Shown here: positions 1 through 9,935 of the stretch, one piece after another | Layout: each line of letters opens with the position of its first letter | Numbering within the stretch: position 1 is the stretch's first letter | Source: Terfezia claveryi | Taxonomy: Eukaryota; Ascomycota; Pezizomycetes; Pezizales; Pezizaceae | Reading direction: 5' to 3' | Length of the DNA: 41,182 bases | NCBI GenBank assembly: GCA_015179025.1 | Contig: WHUX01000341.1 | Location: forward strand, 1 to 41,182 | Translations under genes and position numbers: made by a program | Notes under the pieces: model-generated | Databases searched by the model: none | Told to the model about the DNA's origin: nothing | What the model saw: only the letters and a program-made list of their open reading frames with translations

Positions 1-546
1 GGCTAAGTCGAGCTTAGTCCAAATGGGATTCTCCACTACTAGTTCAATTGCTTCATTAATATCTGGCAATGGGGTGTGGTCTGGTTCGATGGCTAAATTG
101 CGGTCTCGACAATCATTGACATGTCTGGCTTCTTCTGGTTTATCTCGTTTAGGAATAGTGAACATAACTACGGCATTTGTATCATTTTCTACTCTATATA
201 TATGACCTGATGCTTCTTCTTCGACTAATTTATCATGGATTTATTGTCTAAATCGATATCCTGAGGGTCGCCATTTTGGTATCCAAGTAGCTTCTGCTTT
301 TGGTTTGATAGAGTGATTAATTTTTCTTAGTAGAGGTAATTCCCATGGAATTGTCTTAGGAAATAATAAGGGAAACTCTGTTACAGGGTTGAATTGTTTC
401 TGTACCATAGAAACAGCTGTCACGAGTTCTCTTTCTGAATCAGTTTCTTCCGTGTCACTAATATTTTCCAAATTATCTGGTTCACTATAATCTATAACTG
501 ATTCACAGCTGACCTGTATATACGCTGATCTTATACCATTCGCCAT
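1..546 (-). pseudogene. Element A reverse transcriptase, N-terminal part (broken, truncated)
   Basis: The minus-strand frame starts with MANGI at 546 and reads through an acidic linker into LPLLRKINHSI, the typical entry of fungal gypsy RTs, then WRPSGYRFRQ. A TAA at 241-243 replaces what should be Gln after RFRQ. The frame then continues with the fingers/palm segment (VMFTIPKRDKPE, VNDCRDRN, PLPD) and reaches KLDLA at the extreme left edge. KLDLA is RT motif A with the first catalytic Asp. The YxDD motif, RNase H and integrase would lie beyond base 1. Apart from the stop the sequence is well preserved, so the family call is firm; activity is not expected. Confidence 0.8.
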
Positions 547-1056
547 GGTTCTAGATCCCTTCTATACATTTAGCTGGAATTGTGGAATATTTTCCAGTTG
601 GATAGTAACTGGTTCCTGATGGGCAGGAATTATTGCTCGCACTTTGCTGAGAGCAGGTTCTCCTAGTATCATATCCCATCTAGTCAAATGAGCTACATAG
701 AATATTCGTTCTTCTACATAACCTATCCAATCAAGTTTAATAGTACAAGCTTTGTCTATCGTTCCTTTTGAGCCTTTAATTGCAGTACTTAATGATTTCT
801 TCTCAATACTTCTAGTCAGTATTTTATATAGGTGTACAAATTAAGAATTAATTAAGTCTCCTCCCTTTGTTTGGAGATCAATTAAAGCCAGTGCGGGGTG
901 TTCGTTAGCTTTAACGAATACCTTGCTAAAATCTAGTACCTGTCTTGACAAGGGTCATTCCTTGATTTTATTATTGTTGTTTTTATCCTTGGTGGCTATC
1001 GGTATAGCTAAATCTTGTGCAGCTGTATGCATGGGTACCTTATTTTGTTGTTTCCT
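547..1056 (-). pseudogene. Element A retroviral-type aspartic protease region (broken)
   Basis: Between the zinc knuckle and RT, the minus-strand translation contains EHPALALIDLQT (about 868-905), the position where fungal gypsy proteases carry the ALIDSGA-like active-site loop. The second half has AHLTRWDMILGEP (about 662-690), matching the conserved (Y/W)DMILGxP motif of this domain. Several in-frame stops occur, mostly where Gln or Trp is likely. The Ser/Thr-Gly after the Asp is not seen. That could be mutation or a feature of this lineage, in which LQT/PQT variants may occur. Function in an intact copy would be maturation of the Gag-Pol polyprotein. Confidence 0.6.
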
Positions 1057-1098
1057 ACAGTTCTTGTAGGAGTGTCCAGGGTTCCAACACCATAGACA
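1057..1098 (-). pseudogene. Element A Gag CCHC zinc knuckle
   Basis: The minus-strand translation CLWCWNPGHSYKNC is a complete CX2CX4HX4C nucleic-acid-binding knuckle from the C-terminus of Gag. It lies 15 bp from the copia insertion. Removing the copia element with one copy of TCTAA joins this knuckle in frame to the upstream segment KKLDQKTKMQLIRDKK. The knuckle itself has kept all four zinc ligands. Confidence 0.85.
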
Positions 1099-1112
1099 TT
1101 TCTTGTCTCTAA

Positions 1113-1753
1113 TATTAAAAAATGCGTTCAAACGCTCTCTCTTACACTACAAATCACATACACATGCATTATTCATTCCTAATTATATTCTACCACATGT
1201 CAAATCATGTGCTTGATACTTACATAGATTAAGTATTTTCATATGCATTTCACATACATAACTCTATTATTAGTTAAGTTATTCATACTCTAACAACACT
1301 ATTTTAGCTCTATTTCATATGCTTACAACACATATCAAACTATATTCTGAGTTATACTTTTGTCAAACTTTACTATTACAAACTCAAACATGTTGAGTAT
1401 GTTATAATCATATTGAATGCATTTAGCACACTCTGGCTTGTGCTATAGCTTGCTGGAATCGTGTATATATAGGAGGGGAATTCCCTTCCTTTAGAGTTCA
1501 TATCAGTTCACATCAGCTCATACATCAATCTTATTCACTTATATATTCTACAATATATTCTCCTATATATTTTACGTTTCTAGTGCACGCTCTACAGTGT
1601 CCTCTACAGTATCCACAACGCCCTCTACGTTCTCCAGAACGTCCTCCACCAGCCTATTAGATCCGTTCCTAAGTTTCTCCTTTATTGGATACTTGGTTGA
1701 ATTACCACTGCCTGTTGGATATAGTATATATCTCATATACCTATATTTCAACA
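1113..1753 (+). repeat. Element C 5' LTR
   Basis: It starts TATTAAAAAATGCG (likely once TGTTGAAAAATGCG) and ends ATATTTCAACA. It carries a promoter-like TATATATAGG at 1464-1473. The copy at 3120-3759 differs mainly by C/T and G/A changes. Confidence 0.9.
1464..1473 (+). promoter_or_regulatory. TATA box of the element C 5' LTR
   Basis: TATATATAGG followed by AGGGGAATTCCC. The same motif is present in the 3' LTR. It is the best candidate for the LTR core promoter. Confidence 0.45.
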
Positions 1754-1770
1754 GGTTATGAGCCCGGTCT
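1754..1770 (+). other. Element C primer-binding site, copia-type internal tRNA-iMet site
   Basis: GGTTATGAGCCCGGTCT begins immediately after the LTR. It is complementary to the anticodon arm of initiator tRNA-Met (GGGCTCATAACC), the half-tRNA priming known from Drosophila copia, rather than to the tRNA 3' end. Confidence 0.75.
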
Positions 1771-1829
1771 GCTCTACCTCAACCACCATTACTGAATGCA
1801 TCTACCATGGCTTTACTACAATCAACAAC

Positions 1830-1965
1830 ACTTAGTTGAACCTTTATAGGTTCCCATTTTACCCTCTATTACCAATACTTGGTTGAACCTCCCTAGGTTC
1901 CCATCCTACCTATTATTAATCATACTTATAATAATACTTGGTTGAACACTTAGTTTTTCCCATAC
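1830..1965 (+). repeat. Short tandem repeat in the element C leader, about 2.5 units
   Basis: Three starts of ACTT(A/G)GTTGAAC at about 1830, 1876 and 1935. The first two are followed by a variant of TAGGTTCCCAT. It lies between the primer-binding site and the deleted coding region. Nothing else coding is seen from 1771 to about 2585. Confidence 0.5.
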
Positions 1966-2588
1966 TACTTGTTCTAATACATTCAAGTATATCCTCAAAT
2001 ATCAACAAATAATACCTAAATCTAGTAGATAATTTATCAACTAAAGATACTTTTACAAATACCAAATTGAAGTCTATACTTCTTAGTGTGGCTACCAATT
2101 CATCATTGGAAACAGAAGCAGACTTTATTCTTATTAGTATTAAAGCTCCAGCATATAAAAATATGTAAACGTATAAAAAAACGCAAAAGGATTGCTATTT
2201 CTAATACAAAAGGGTCCACTTAATCTATTAAATTAATAAGTGGTGTACTTATTGTAAGAAATACTATTAAGTGAATACCATTCTAATATTATTAGACTCT
2301 CATTATGAGCATACCTTGACTAAATATTGGCTTGACTTGGTATAATATCTTATAATTCAGTTACTTTACCTTTGGATTTCAAATAATAAAATTCCAAGAT
2401 GGTAATAACATTATAGATATGTTCCTATATCAATAGATTATTTAGTCTTGAATGTATCTTATGATTGCAATATATTTAGAGTTGGCTGTCTCTATCTCTA
2501 AATTATTCCAATATATATTAAGGCTTACTATTAGCTAGCTTTATAAGTATTAATTGGATAAATAATAAAAGATGATAGAAAATCAATT

Positions 2589-2990
2589 TCAAGTTATATC
2601 TTTCAACTAGCTAACAATACTATCCGCTGGTACTAAAAGAAGTAAACTTGTATTTCTACTTCCTTAGTTGAAGCTGAATACGTTTTGCTATCTTTAGTAG
2701 TTAAATAGCAACTATAGTTTGCAAAAGCTCTAAAAGAACTTGGATTTTCCCTCTATTTCTGCTCTCATAAGTACAGATAGAGATGGAGCAGTAGGTCTGA
2801 CTCACCACTTTCATATAAATGATTGTAGAGAAGATATTAATAGTACTTACTATTATATGATTTTGTTAAAATTAATAATATTATAGTCTTATATATACTT
2901 GGCTCATATAATCTAGTGGATATATGTACCAAAGTAATATCTAGACTAAAAGTTCTTCTTGCTACAAGAAGATATTTTAGGAACTAAATA
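2589..2990 (+). pseudogene. Element C copia-type RNase H, C-terminal end of pol (broken)
   Basis: The plus-strand translation contains ISTSLVEAEYV (about 2653-2685), matching the conserved A(L/I)S(S/T)xEAEYxAL of copia RNase H. It then has FAKALKELGF, after a frame change HHFHINDCREDI (compare FHxRTKHIDI), and finally VDICTK (2917 on), the usual end of copia Pol (VDIxTK). Most stops are TAG or TAA where Gln or Trp is expected. RT and integrase are missing. Enzymatic function is lost. Confidence 0.75.
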
Positions 2991-3110
2991 ATTCACAACA
3001 GTACTCTTTTCCTATATATGAAAATCTTTTTTCCCACAGGGTTTTTTCTTCATATACAGGTTTTTAATAGACTGCTGAATTATTTACTGACCATTCATGC
3101 CGTGATTAGT

Positions 3111-3119
3111 GAGGAGGGG
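3111..3119 (+). other. Element C polypurine tract
   Basis: GAGGAGGGG lies directly before the 3' LTR, the standard position of the plus-strand primer. Confidence 0.65.
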
Positions 3120-3759
3120 TATTAAAAAATGCGTTCAAACGCTCTCTCTTACACTACAAATCACATACACATGCATTATTCATTCCTAATTACATTCCAC
3201 TACATGTCAAATCATGTGCTTGATACTTACATAGATTAAGTATTTCATATGTATTTCACATGCATAACTCTATTATTAGTTAAGTTATTCATGCTCTAAC
3301 AACTCTATTTTAGCTCTATTTCACATACTTACAACACATGTCAAACTATATTCTGAGTTATACTTTTGTCAAACTTTACTGTTACAAACTCAAACATGTT
3401 GAGTATGTTGTAATCATATTGAATGCATTTAGCACGCTCTGGCTTGTGCTATAGCTTGCTGGAATCGTGTATATATAGGAGGGGAATTCCCTTCCTTCAG
3501 AGATTACATCAGTTCACATCAGCTCATACATCAATCTCATTTACTCATACATTCTACTATATATTCTCCTATATATTCTACGTTTCTAGTGCACGCTCTA
3601 CAGCGTCCTCTACAGTATCCACAACGCCCTCTACATTCTCCAAAACGTCCTCCACCAGCCTATTAGATCCGTTTCCAAGTTTCTCCTTTATTGGATACTT
3701 GGTTGAATTACCACTGCCTGTTGAATATAGTGTATATCTCATATACCTGTATTTCAACA
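3120..3759 (+). repeat. Element C 3' LTR
   Basis: Second copy of the 640-bp LTR, with TATATATAGG at 3470-3479. It is preceded by the purine tract and followed by the TCTAA target duplication. Confidence 0.9.
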
Positions 3760-3764
3760 TCTAA

Positions 3765-5477
3765 TTAATTGCATCTTCGTCTTCTGATCTAATTTTTTTG
3801 TGATGGTGTCCCAATCTGAGTCCTTCCGTTTTTGTATACTGGGTTTGGTGTTGGGATTGCTACTAGGATTAAATCCTGTTTTTGGTCATTGATTCTGGTC
3901 CCTGTGTTGACCGTGACTCTGATTTTCATTCCGAGGGTATTGTTGTCAGGATGTATTTGTTGTGGGTGTTGGAGCAATATCTTTCTTGGAAGCTTCATAT
4001 GACTCTGCTTGATGCACGAGCTGATCATATGACCATTCTTCTTTGATTAAAGTAATTAATATAGCTGACATATATGGTGGCAAGTGATTTAGAAACTTTC
4101 TTCTTTTTACTTCCTGCGATATTGATTGTTTACCATTCTTGTCAATCAATTTGATTTGCATTTCAGTAAGCCAGTTGGTGAACTGTTTAATTCCAATGTG
4201 ATGTTCATCCTTTTATGGTGTGGCTGTCTCCCATTGTTTCCACAAAATGTCCTTACGAGTAGAGGGTATTAGAAAATCCCTTAGTGCTAGTATGAATCTA
4301 AAGAATGTCGCATTCTTTTCTTTTTCTCTTAGGAATTGATTATAAGAAGTGAGCATACTTCCTTTCATTCTGAATCCAACAATTTCCAAAGCTGAAGCGC
4401 CTTCCAAATCTATTCCTTTGATAACAAACCAACGTTGCATTGCTGTGGCCCAACAGTCAAAATATTGTAAGTCTTGCCATTTTTTGTCTTCTCCTTTTAT
4501 TTTTCTGGTAGATCAACCTTTATCCCTTTTAAAGCATTCGTTGCTTTATGGTTACCCGTTGTAACTATTCCTGTTGTAGATTCCCATTGCTGGTGTTCAA
4601 CTAATTTTCCTCGTTTGGGTTTCCTTTTAAGAGTTTGACTTGCAACTGACGATGCCCTATCAGAGTCCGAGCTATCATCTCCGCTATCATCGGGGTCTCG
4701 TCCTCCTCCTTATGTTTTCTGCTTCTGTTGGTCTAGTCCTGTATCTAGATCATCATCGTCTTCTGGTAATTCTATATCTTCTGGTGGTTGGTCTTTGTCG
4801 TCTGGTTCTTTGGCTGACCCAGTCCTCCTTTCTAGTGTCTCAGGTGCTCGACCTTTGCCTTTCGATTGATCTTTTGGTGTTCTCAGGAACGCTCCTAGAA
4901 TCCCTTTGCTAGGATTGAAAAAATCCTCCAAGGTATATGCTGATTCCTCTAGATAAGTGCCACTCATCATGAATGCCATTATTTCTTCCCAATTATTTAT
5001 TACCCAATTCGGTTTTCTTAAAAGTGGTACAATAGGTTTCTTTAATTCCTTACTTAAAAATGTGTTCATTTCTAAGTCTTCTTCTTTAAATGGGTAATGT
5101 GTTAGCCATAAATAATATTTGGCTACAGCTTCCATTAAGAGTCGAGTATCATTAGAATGATACTATTGGGTATGTCCTATTGAGTGAGTATATTCAAGTT
5201 TCAAAATCTCCTCAATTGTTGGAAGATGTCTGTTCCAAAATTCTTCTGGTGCGAGAGGTAAAGCCATACTAAAATATAGTTTGGTTCCTGCTCCACCTAG
5301 TTCTCCTAATTCTATATCCATGGGCAGATTTATTTCCCCTTCCGTGTTAGGAACTACAAATCTGGTCTTTCTAGGAGTTTCTTCTACTAATTTCTTAATA
5401 TCTTCGGGTAACATAGTTAACCGTCTCGACCTCTTAGTCTTGTTACTAAGTTCAGATGCCATTATATCTAATTTCAT
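3765..5477 (-). pseudogene. Element A gag (capsid part), fragmented
   Basis: Starting at ATG 5477, minus-strand segments at 5477-5163, 5135-4710, 4440-4213 and 4161-3946 form a series of Gag-like blocks. The first is basic (KTKRSRRLTMLPEDIKKL). The second ends in a Glu/Asp-rich, disordered stretch (PEDIELPEDDDDLD). The third and fourth look like a capsid: LRDFLIPSTRKDILWKQWE, then VKRRKFLNHLPPYM and SYDQLVHQAESYEASKK. The last resembles the end of the retrotransposon gag fold that precedes a zinc knuckle. Stops and frame changes separate the blocks. The copia element splits this gene from its knuckle at 1057-1098. Confidence 0.7.
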
Positions 5478-6294
5478 CGTCTGTCTGCAACCAAATGCAG
5501 TTAGTTATGCGATATGATCATCAAGTTACTTTTCTTCTTTGGCACCTTTCTGTGCTGATGGTGTGGTAGCTGATGATCCTTATGATCTCCGTTCGACTAA
5601 CGGTTCTGTTGGCTTAGTTGCTCACGCGGCTAGTGAGGCTATATGTCAGGATCCTGATGTTACTTATGGTCCTGGTTTTTCTTTGTCTACTGGTCTAGAA
5701 TCTAGTTCTAGTTCTTCCGGCAAGAGTGTCACGTTTTCTGATTGGTGTGTTGAGGTAGACATTGGGGGTGCAGAAGTATTGGTAGAGATGGTTGGGCCTA
5801 AGGAAAGTTCTGATGGAGGTAATTCTTTTCTTGAGGAAATGGCTGCAGTGGAGGCAGCGAGATTTAAGTCTTAGGATTGTGATGCTTAGTTGTTTAGACC
5901 AATTATTCCTGGGACCTGGGGGGCCAGTTTTTCAATGGTGTACTGGATTTACAGGTACAGATGTAATGGTGGTTGCCCAGAGTGCAAGATGAGTTGTTGA
6001 TCTTATTGGGAAAAGTATTGTGAACGAGGGTGGGATTGTTTAATATGGGATACCACTGCTCGTTAGAGCTCTGCTTAGCTTGCTTCTAAGTCTTTTGTTG
6101 ATATACTGCAGTTGAGAGTCTGATGTCTTATTGTTGGATTTTGTTGTTGGCTAGCTAGTTGAATAATGATATCGATTTTATATGTGCACTTGTGTGTCGA
6201 ATTGTATACACTTGCGTGAGTGTAATGAAAGTGTCCGAAGGTTGATCAGGCCTTGGATTTAAGAGTAAAGATTAGGTAAGTAAGTTAAAAAAAA
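5478..6294 (-). other. Element A untranslated leader between 5' LTR and gag
   Basis: This 0.8-kb stretch separates the putative LTR from the gag ATG. No gag-like minus-strand reading frame is seen. The segment 5539-5874 is less AT-rich and holds an uninterrupted frame on the opposite strand (separate entry). Next to the LTR (6294 and below, minus strand) is a T-run followed by AACTTACTTACC; no standard tRNA primer-binding site was recognised. Confidence 0.4.
5539..5874 (+). CDS. Uninterrupted 111-aa antisense frame in the element A leader, unknown
   Basis: This frame runs without stops from ATG 5539 to TAG 5872-5874, opposite to the retrotransposon it sits in. The predicted protein is acidic and Ser-rich, with a run of six Ser near residue 55 followed by GKSVTFSDW, and it ends in KS. 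No signal peptide, membrane segment or known domain is visible. Being open is notable because most frames here are full of RIP-type stops. A 336-nt gap in stops could still be chance in a GC-richer patch. It may be a remnant of an antisense accessory ORF or of another gag N-terminus, or not a gene at all. Confidence 0.25.
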   Translation: MAPFCADGVVADDPYDLRSTNGSVGLVAHAASEAICQDPDVTYGPGFSLSTGLESSSSSSGKSVTFSDWCVEVDIGGAEVLVEMVGPKESSDGGNSFLEEMAAVEAARFKS

Positions 6295-6897
6295 TGTAAT
6301 GAATAGTATTAGACAGTATTCATTTGGTACGGTTTATACAATCTATATCCGTAGGCACGGACGTTTGTATATTTCAGTTCTGCTGAGGTAAGACCTCAGA
6401 AGGGTAGGGAGATTACTATGTGGGACGTTTCCGGAGTGAATAGTAATTAACTGGTATAATCTATCTTATATGATTTGTGCTATCTAAGCTATATGATCTT
6501 AATCTGATCGGAATATAGGCTTGCTTGCTGCTGTGTACTTGCTTGTTGCTTCTTATCTTTCTGTGGATTCCAGAGGGAATCCAGTAGCCTATTTATACTC
6601 CTCTGAGATCTGATGACTAAGGAAATAAATAAAATAAAGGGTAGCATACCAGAAGGTAGTGCATTGTATAAAAGGGTTCATGTAGCCATAGTAATGAGTC
6701 ACACGCCTTAAACAATGGTCATGTGGCCATAGTAATGAGTCACACGCCTTAAATAGTGGTTATGCGGCCATAATAAGGGTGTCTTCATATGGCAAGTGCC
6801 ATAGAACTTCCCATGGCAAATTCCGCGTGCTATGGATGCTTATAAAGCAATAGAAGGTGGTAGAGAGCTAGTCCTTCAACTGAGAGGCTTAGTTACA
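6295..6897 (-). repeat. Putative LTR (about 603 bp), 5' LTR of element A or a solo LTR
   Basis: It begins TGTAATGAAT and ends AGTTACA, so the ends are TG...CA with short inverted termini. The first 130 bp closely match 41052-41182, where the same sequence interrupts an integrase gene; the few differences are mostly transitions. A TATAAATAG box on the minus strand (6589-6597) fits a promoter pointing into element A. No 5-bp target duplication is visible (AAAAA before, TGACA after), so the right boundary is tentative. Inside, 6665-6775 holds about 2.5 copies of a roughly 43-bp direct repeat containing CCATAGTAATGAGTCACACG. Confidence 0.5.
6589..6597 (-). promoter_or_regulatory. TATA box (TATAAATAG) in the 6295-6897 LTR
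   Basis: On the minus strand the sequence reads GGAGTATAAATAGGC. It is a good core-promoter TATA element located mid-LTR and directed towards gag of element A. Function is inferred from sequence and place only. Confidence 0.45.
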
Positions 6898-6974
6898 TGA
6901 CATAGTAGTAATATAGGAAATATAAAAGTATATAATCGATTATATAAGCAATGAAACAATGTTCTCTATTACAT

Positions 6975-7412
6975 ATTCACATAGAGTCCACTAGTTTTTT
7001 AGCGAGTTCACATACTTGGCTATGCCTGTATCTGCACATATAGATTGGGGATATATCAGAACTGCACTGGTGGAGTTCTAAGTGCAATTAGACATACATT
7101 CACATAGAGTCTACTAGTTTTCTGGTGAGTTTACGTACCTAGCTAAGCCTTGCACTGGGGGAGTCCCAAGAGCAATTAGACATATATTCACATAGAGTCT
7201 GCTGGTTTTCTGGCGAGTTCACGTACCTAGCTATGCCTATGTCTACGTATATAGATTGGGGATATATCAGAACTGCACTGGTGGAGTTTTAAGAGGAATT
7301 AGCTATACATTCACATAGAGTCTGCTGGTTTTCTAGTGAGTTCACATACCTAGCTAGCTATATCTCCGCATATAGATAGGGGATATCTTAAGAGTATACT
7401 GGGGGAGTCCTA
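6975..7412 (+). repeat. F1 left outer tandem repeats, 4 units of about 90-120 bp
   Basis: Units start with (CA)CATAGAGTC near 6978, 7101, 7190 and 7311. They contain GCGAGTTCAC, CATATAGATTGGGGATATAT and GGAGT-CTAAG blocks. Confidence 0.8.
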
Positions 7413-7699
7413 ACCTCAGCTTGACCCTCCACCGACTGCTAGCTGGTTGAGTTACCTATGCAAAGCTGGTGCACATGTACTCTCATGTTATGTTCATTTA
7501 TACATGCCTAGAAATATATGTCAGTTGATGTGGTTGACAAATATATGTGATTGGCAGGAAGGCAGATTGGCACACATGGTGTGACAAATTAATACATGCA
7601 TGTTTCAGGCCATATTACCTGCCAGCCGTAAGATTACCGAAGTAGGTAATAGGTATGGAAGAGGAGCCCTCATTGCAAGCTTGTAAATATGGACTTGTT

Positions 7700-8990
7700 T
7701 ATGTGAGAAACTCGTGCTTTTATGACTTATATATATATATGTAAGAAACTCATGCTTTTCAAGGCTTCTAGATATATATATAAGAAACTCATGCTTTTAA
7801 GGCTTATTAGTAGATATGTAGGAAACTCATACTTTGGAGATATATATCTATATATACAAGAAACTCATGCTTTTGAGGCTTATTAGTATATATGTGGGAA
7901 ACTTGTACTTTAGAGATATATATATATATATGCGAGAAACTCATGCTTTATGACTTATATATATATATATGAGAAACTTGTACTTTTGAGGCATATTAGT
8001 ATATATGCAGTAAACTCATACTTTGGAGATATATATATACATATGTGAGAAACTCGTACTTTGAGACTTATATATATACTCATGCTTTTTGAGGGTTCTA
8101 GATATATATGCAAGCAATTTAAGGCTTATTAGTATATAGGCTGGTAACTTGTTCTTTGAAGATATATATATATATATGTGAGAAACTCATACTTTAATAC
8201 TTATATATATATTTATGCTTTTTAAGGCTTCTACATGAAACTAAGGATTAGTTTCTTATATATATATATATATAAGTCACAAAGCATGAGTTTCTTACAT
8301 AAATATCTAGAAGCCTCGAAAAGCATGAGTATATATATATCTCCAAAGTACGAGTTTCCCAAATATATACTAATAAGTCTCAAAAGTATAAGTTTCTTGC
8401 ATATATATATATAAGTCTAGAAGCATAAGTTTCTTGCATATATATATATATATCTTCAAAGCATGAGTTTCCCATATATATACTAATAAGACTCAAAAGC
8501 ATGAGTTTCTCATATATATAGATATATATCTCTAAAGCATGAGTTTCCTACATATATACTAATAAGCCTCAAAAGTATGAGTTTCTTACATATATATCTA
8601 GAAGCCTCGAAAAGCATATATTTCTCGCACATATATATATAAGTTACAAAAGCACAAGTTTCTTGCATATATATCTAGAAGCCTTAAAAAGCATGTGTTT
8701 CTCACATATATATATATAAGTCTCAAAGAATAAGTTTCTCACATATATATATATATATCTCCAAAGAACGAGTTTCCCATATATATACTAATAAGCCTCA
8801 AAAGTACGAGTTTCTCATATATATAGATATATATCTCTAAAGTACGAGTTTTCTGCATATATACTAATAAGCCTCAAAAGCATGAGTTTCTCACATATAT
8901 ATCTAGAAGCCACAAAAAGTATGAGAGATGAGTTTCTCACATATATATATATATAAGTCACAAAAGCACAAGTTTCTCACATAAACAAGT
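7700..8990. repeat. F1 central minisatellite, inverted about 8250
   Basis: Units of about 40-60 bp combine (TA)n, GAGAAACT(C/T)(A/G)TGCTTT and GGCTTATTAGTATATATG. They read forward from 7700 to 8220 and reversed from 8260 to 8990. The same GAGAAACTCGTGCTTTT motif forms the loop of F2 at 20690-21589. Confidence 0.85.
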
Positions 8991-9289
8991 CCATATTTAC
9001 AAGCCTGCCATGAGGGCTCCTCTTCCATACCTATTACCCACTTTGGTAATTTTACAGCTGGCGGGAAATGTGGCCCGAAACATGCATGGGCTGATCTGTC
9101 ATACCACGTATACCAATCTGCCTTCCTGCCAATTACACATATTTGTAGGCTGCATCAACTGATACATATTTCTAGGCATGCATGAATGAATATAATATGA
9201 GAGCACGTGCGTCCCTTCTTTATACACATGACTCAACCAGCCAGCAGTCAGCGGAAGGTCAAGCTGAGGTTAGGACTTCCCCAGTGCAC

Positions 9290-9930
9290 TCTCGAGATAT
9301 CCCTCAGCTATATGTAGGGATATAGCTAGCTAGGTATGTGAACTTACCAGAAAACTAGCGGACTCTATGTGAATGTATAGCTAATTGCTCTTAGAACTCT
9401 GCCAGTGCAGTTCCAATATATCCCTAATCTATATGCACAAACATAGGTATAGCTAGGTACATGAACTTGCCAGAAAACCAGTGGACTCTATCTGAATATA
9501 TGTTTAATTGTTCTTGGGACTCCCCCAATACAAGGTATAGCTAGGTACATAAACTCACCAGAAAACTAGTAGACTCTATGTAAATGTATATCTAATTACT
9601 CTTAGGACTCTGCCAGTATAGTTCCAATATATCCCCAATCTATATACGCAGATACAGGCCTAGCCAGGTATGTGAACTCGCCAGAAAACCAGTAGACTCT
9701 ATATGAATGTATAGCTAATTACTGTTAGAACTCCCCAAGTATAAGGTATAGCTAGGTATGTGAACTCGCTAGAAAACCAGTGGACTGTATATAAAGGTAT
9801 AGCTAATTGCTTTTAGGACTCCGCAAGTGCACTCCCAAGATATTTCTCATCTATATGTGCAGATATACCTAGGTATGTGAACTTACCAGCAAATCCACGG
9901 ACTTTATAGGAACGCATAGCTAATTGCTCT
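9290..9930 (-). repeat. F1 right outer tandem repeats, about 6 units, inverted
   Basis: Same unit as 6975-7412 on the opposite strand. GACT(C/T)TATGTGAATG-like starts occur near 9360, 9484, 9571, 9694, 9782 and 9899. The right arm has about two more units than the left, so copy number has changed since duplication. Confidence 0.8.
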
Positions 9931-9935
9931 AGTAA

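Larger units (their letters stand above)
1113..3759 (+). mobile_element. Element C: internally deleted Ty1/copia retrotransposon nested in element A gag
   Basis: Two near-identical LTRs (1113-1753, 641 bp; 3120-3759, 640 bp) bound a 1366-bp interior. The element is flanked by perfect 5-bp target duplications TCTAA (1108-1112 and 3760-3764). The left LTR is followed directly by a copia-type primer-binding site. The right LTR is preceded by a purine tract. The only recognisable coding remnant is the RNase H end of pol. Copia elements are normally near 5 kb, so most of gag-PR-IN-RT is lost. Differences between the LTRs are largely transitions. The LTRs start TATTAAAAA and end TTTCAACA, so the terminal TG appears mutated to TA in both. 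Confidence 0.9.
1..6897 (-). mobile_element. Element A: degraded Ty3/gypsy LTR retrotransposon, 5' LTR to RT, truncated by window edge
   Basis: Read on the minus strand, the order is LTR (6897-6295), leader (6294-5478), gag (5477-3765), zinc knuckle, protease and the start of reverse transcriptase, which runs off the left edge at base 1. This gag-PR-RT order is that of Ty3/gypsy elements. The coding part carries many stops and frame changes. A copia-type element (1113-3759) sits inside gag just before the zinc knuckle. The 3' half of pol and the 3' LTR lie outside the window, so no target duplication can be tested. Assignment of the LTR at 6295-6897 to this element is inferred from position and from a TATA box facing the same way. 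Confidence 0.75.
6970..9935. repeat. Foldback palindrome F1, about 3 kb, arms built from tandem repeats
   Basis: The reverse complement of 8260-9935 matches 6970-8240 block by block. From outside in there are three blocks: (1) 100-120-bp tandem units; (2) a 290-bp non-repetitive block (left 7413-7700, right 8995-9290) containing GGTAATAGGTATGGAAGAGG; (3) a TA-rich minisatellite with GAGAAACTCATGCTTTT units. The centre is near 8250. Arms differ by many transitions. No transposase, CATCAG-type terminus or clear target duplication was found. It sits between the element A LTR and a Plavaka remnant. The structure is that of a foldback transposon or a large inverted duplication. Confidence 0.85.

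Noticed and set aside
3423..3764. 113-residue plus-strand frame
   Set aside because: It lies wholly inside the copia 3' LTR; the equivalent frame in the other LTR is broken.
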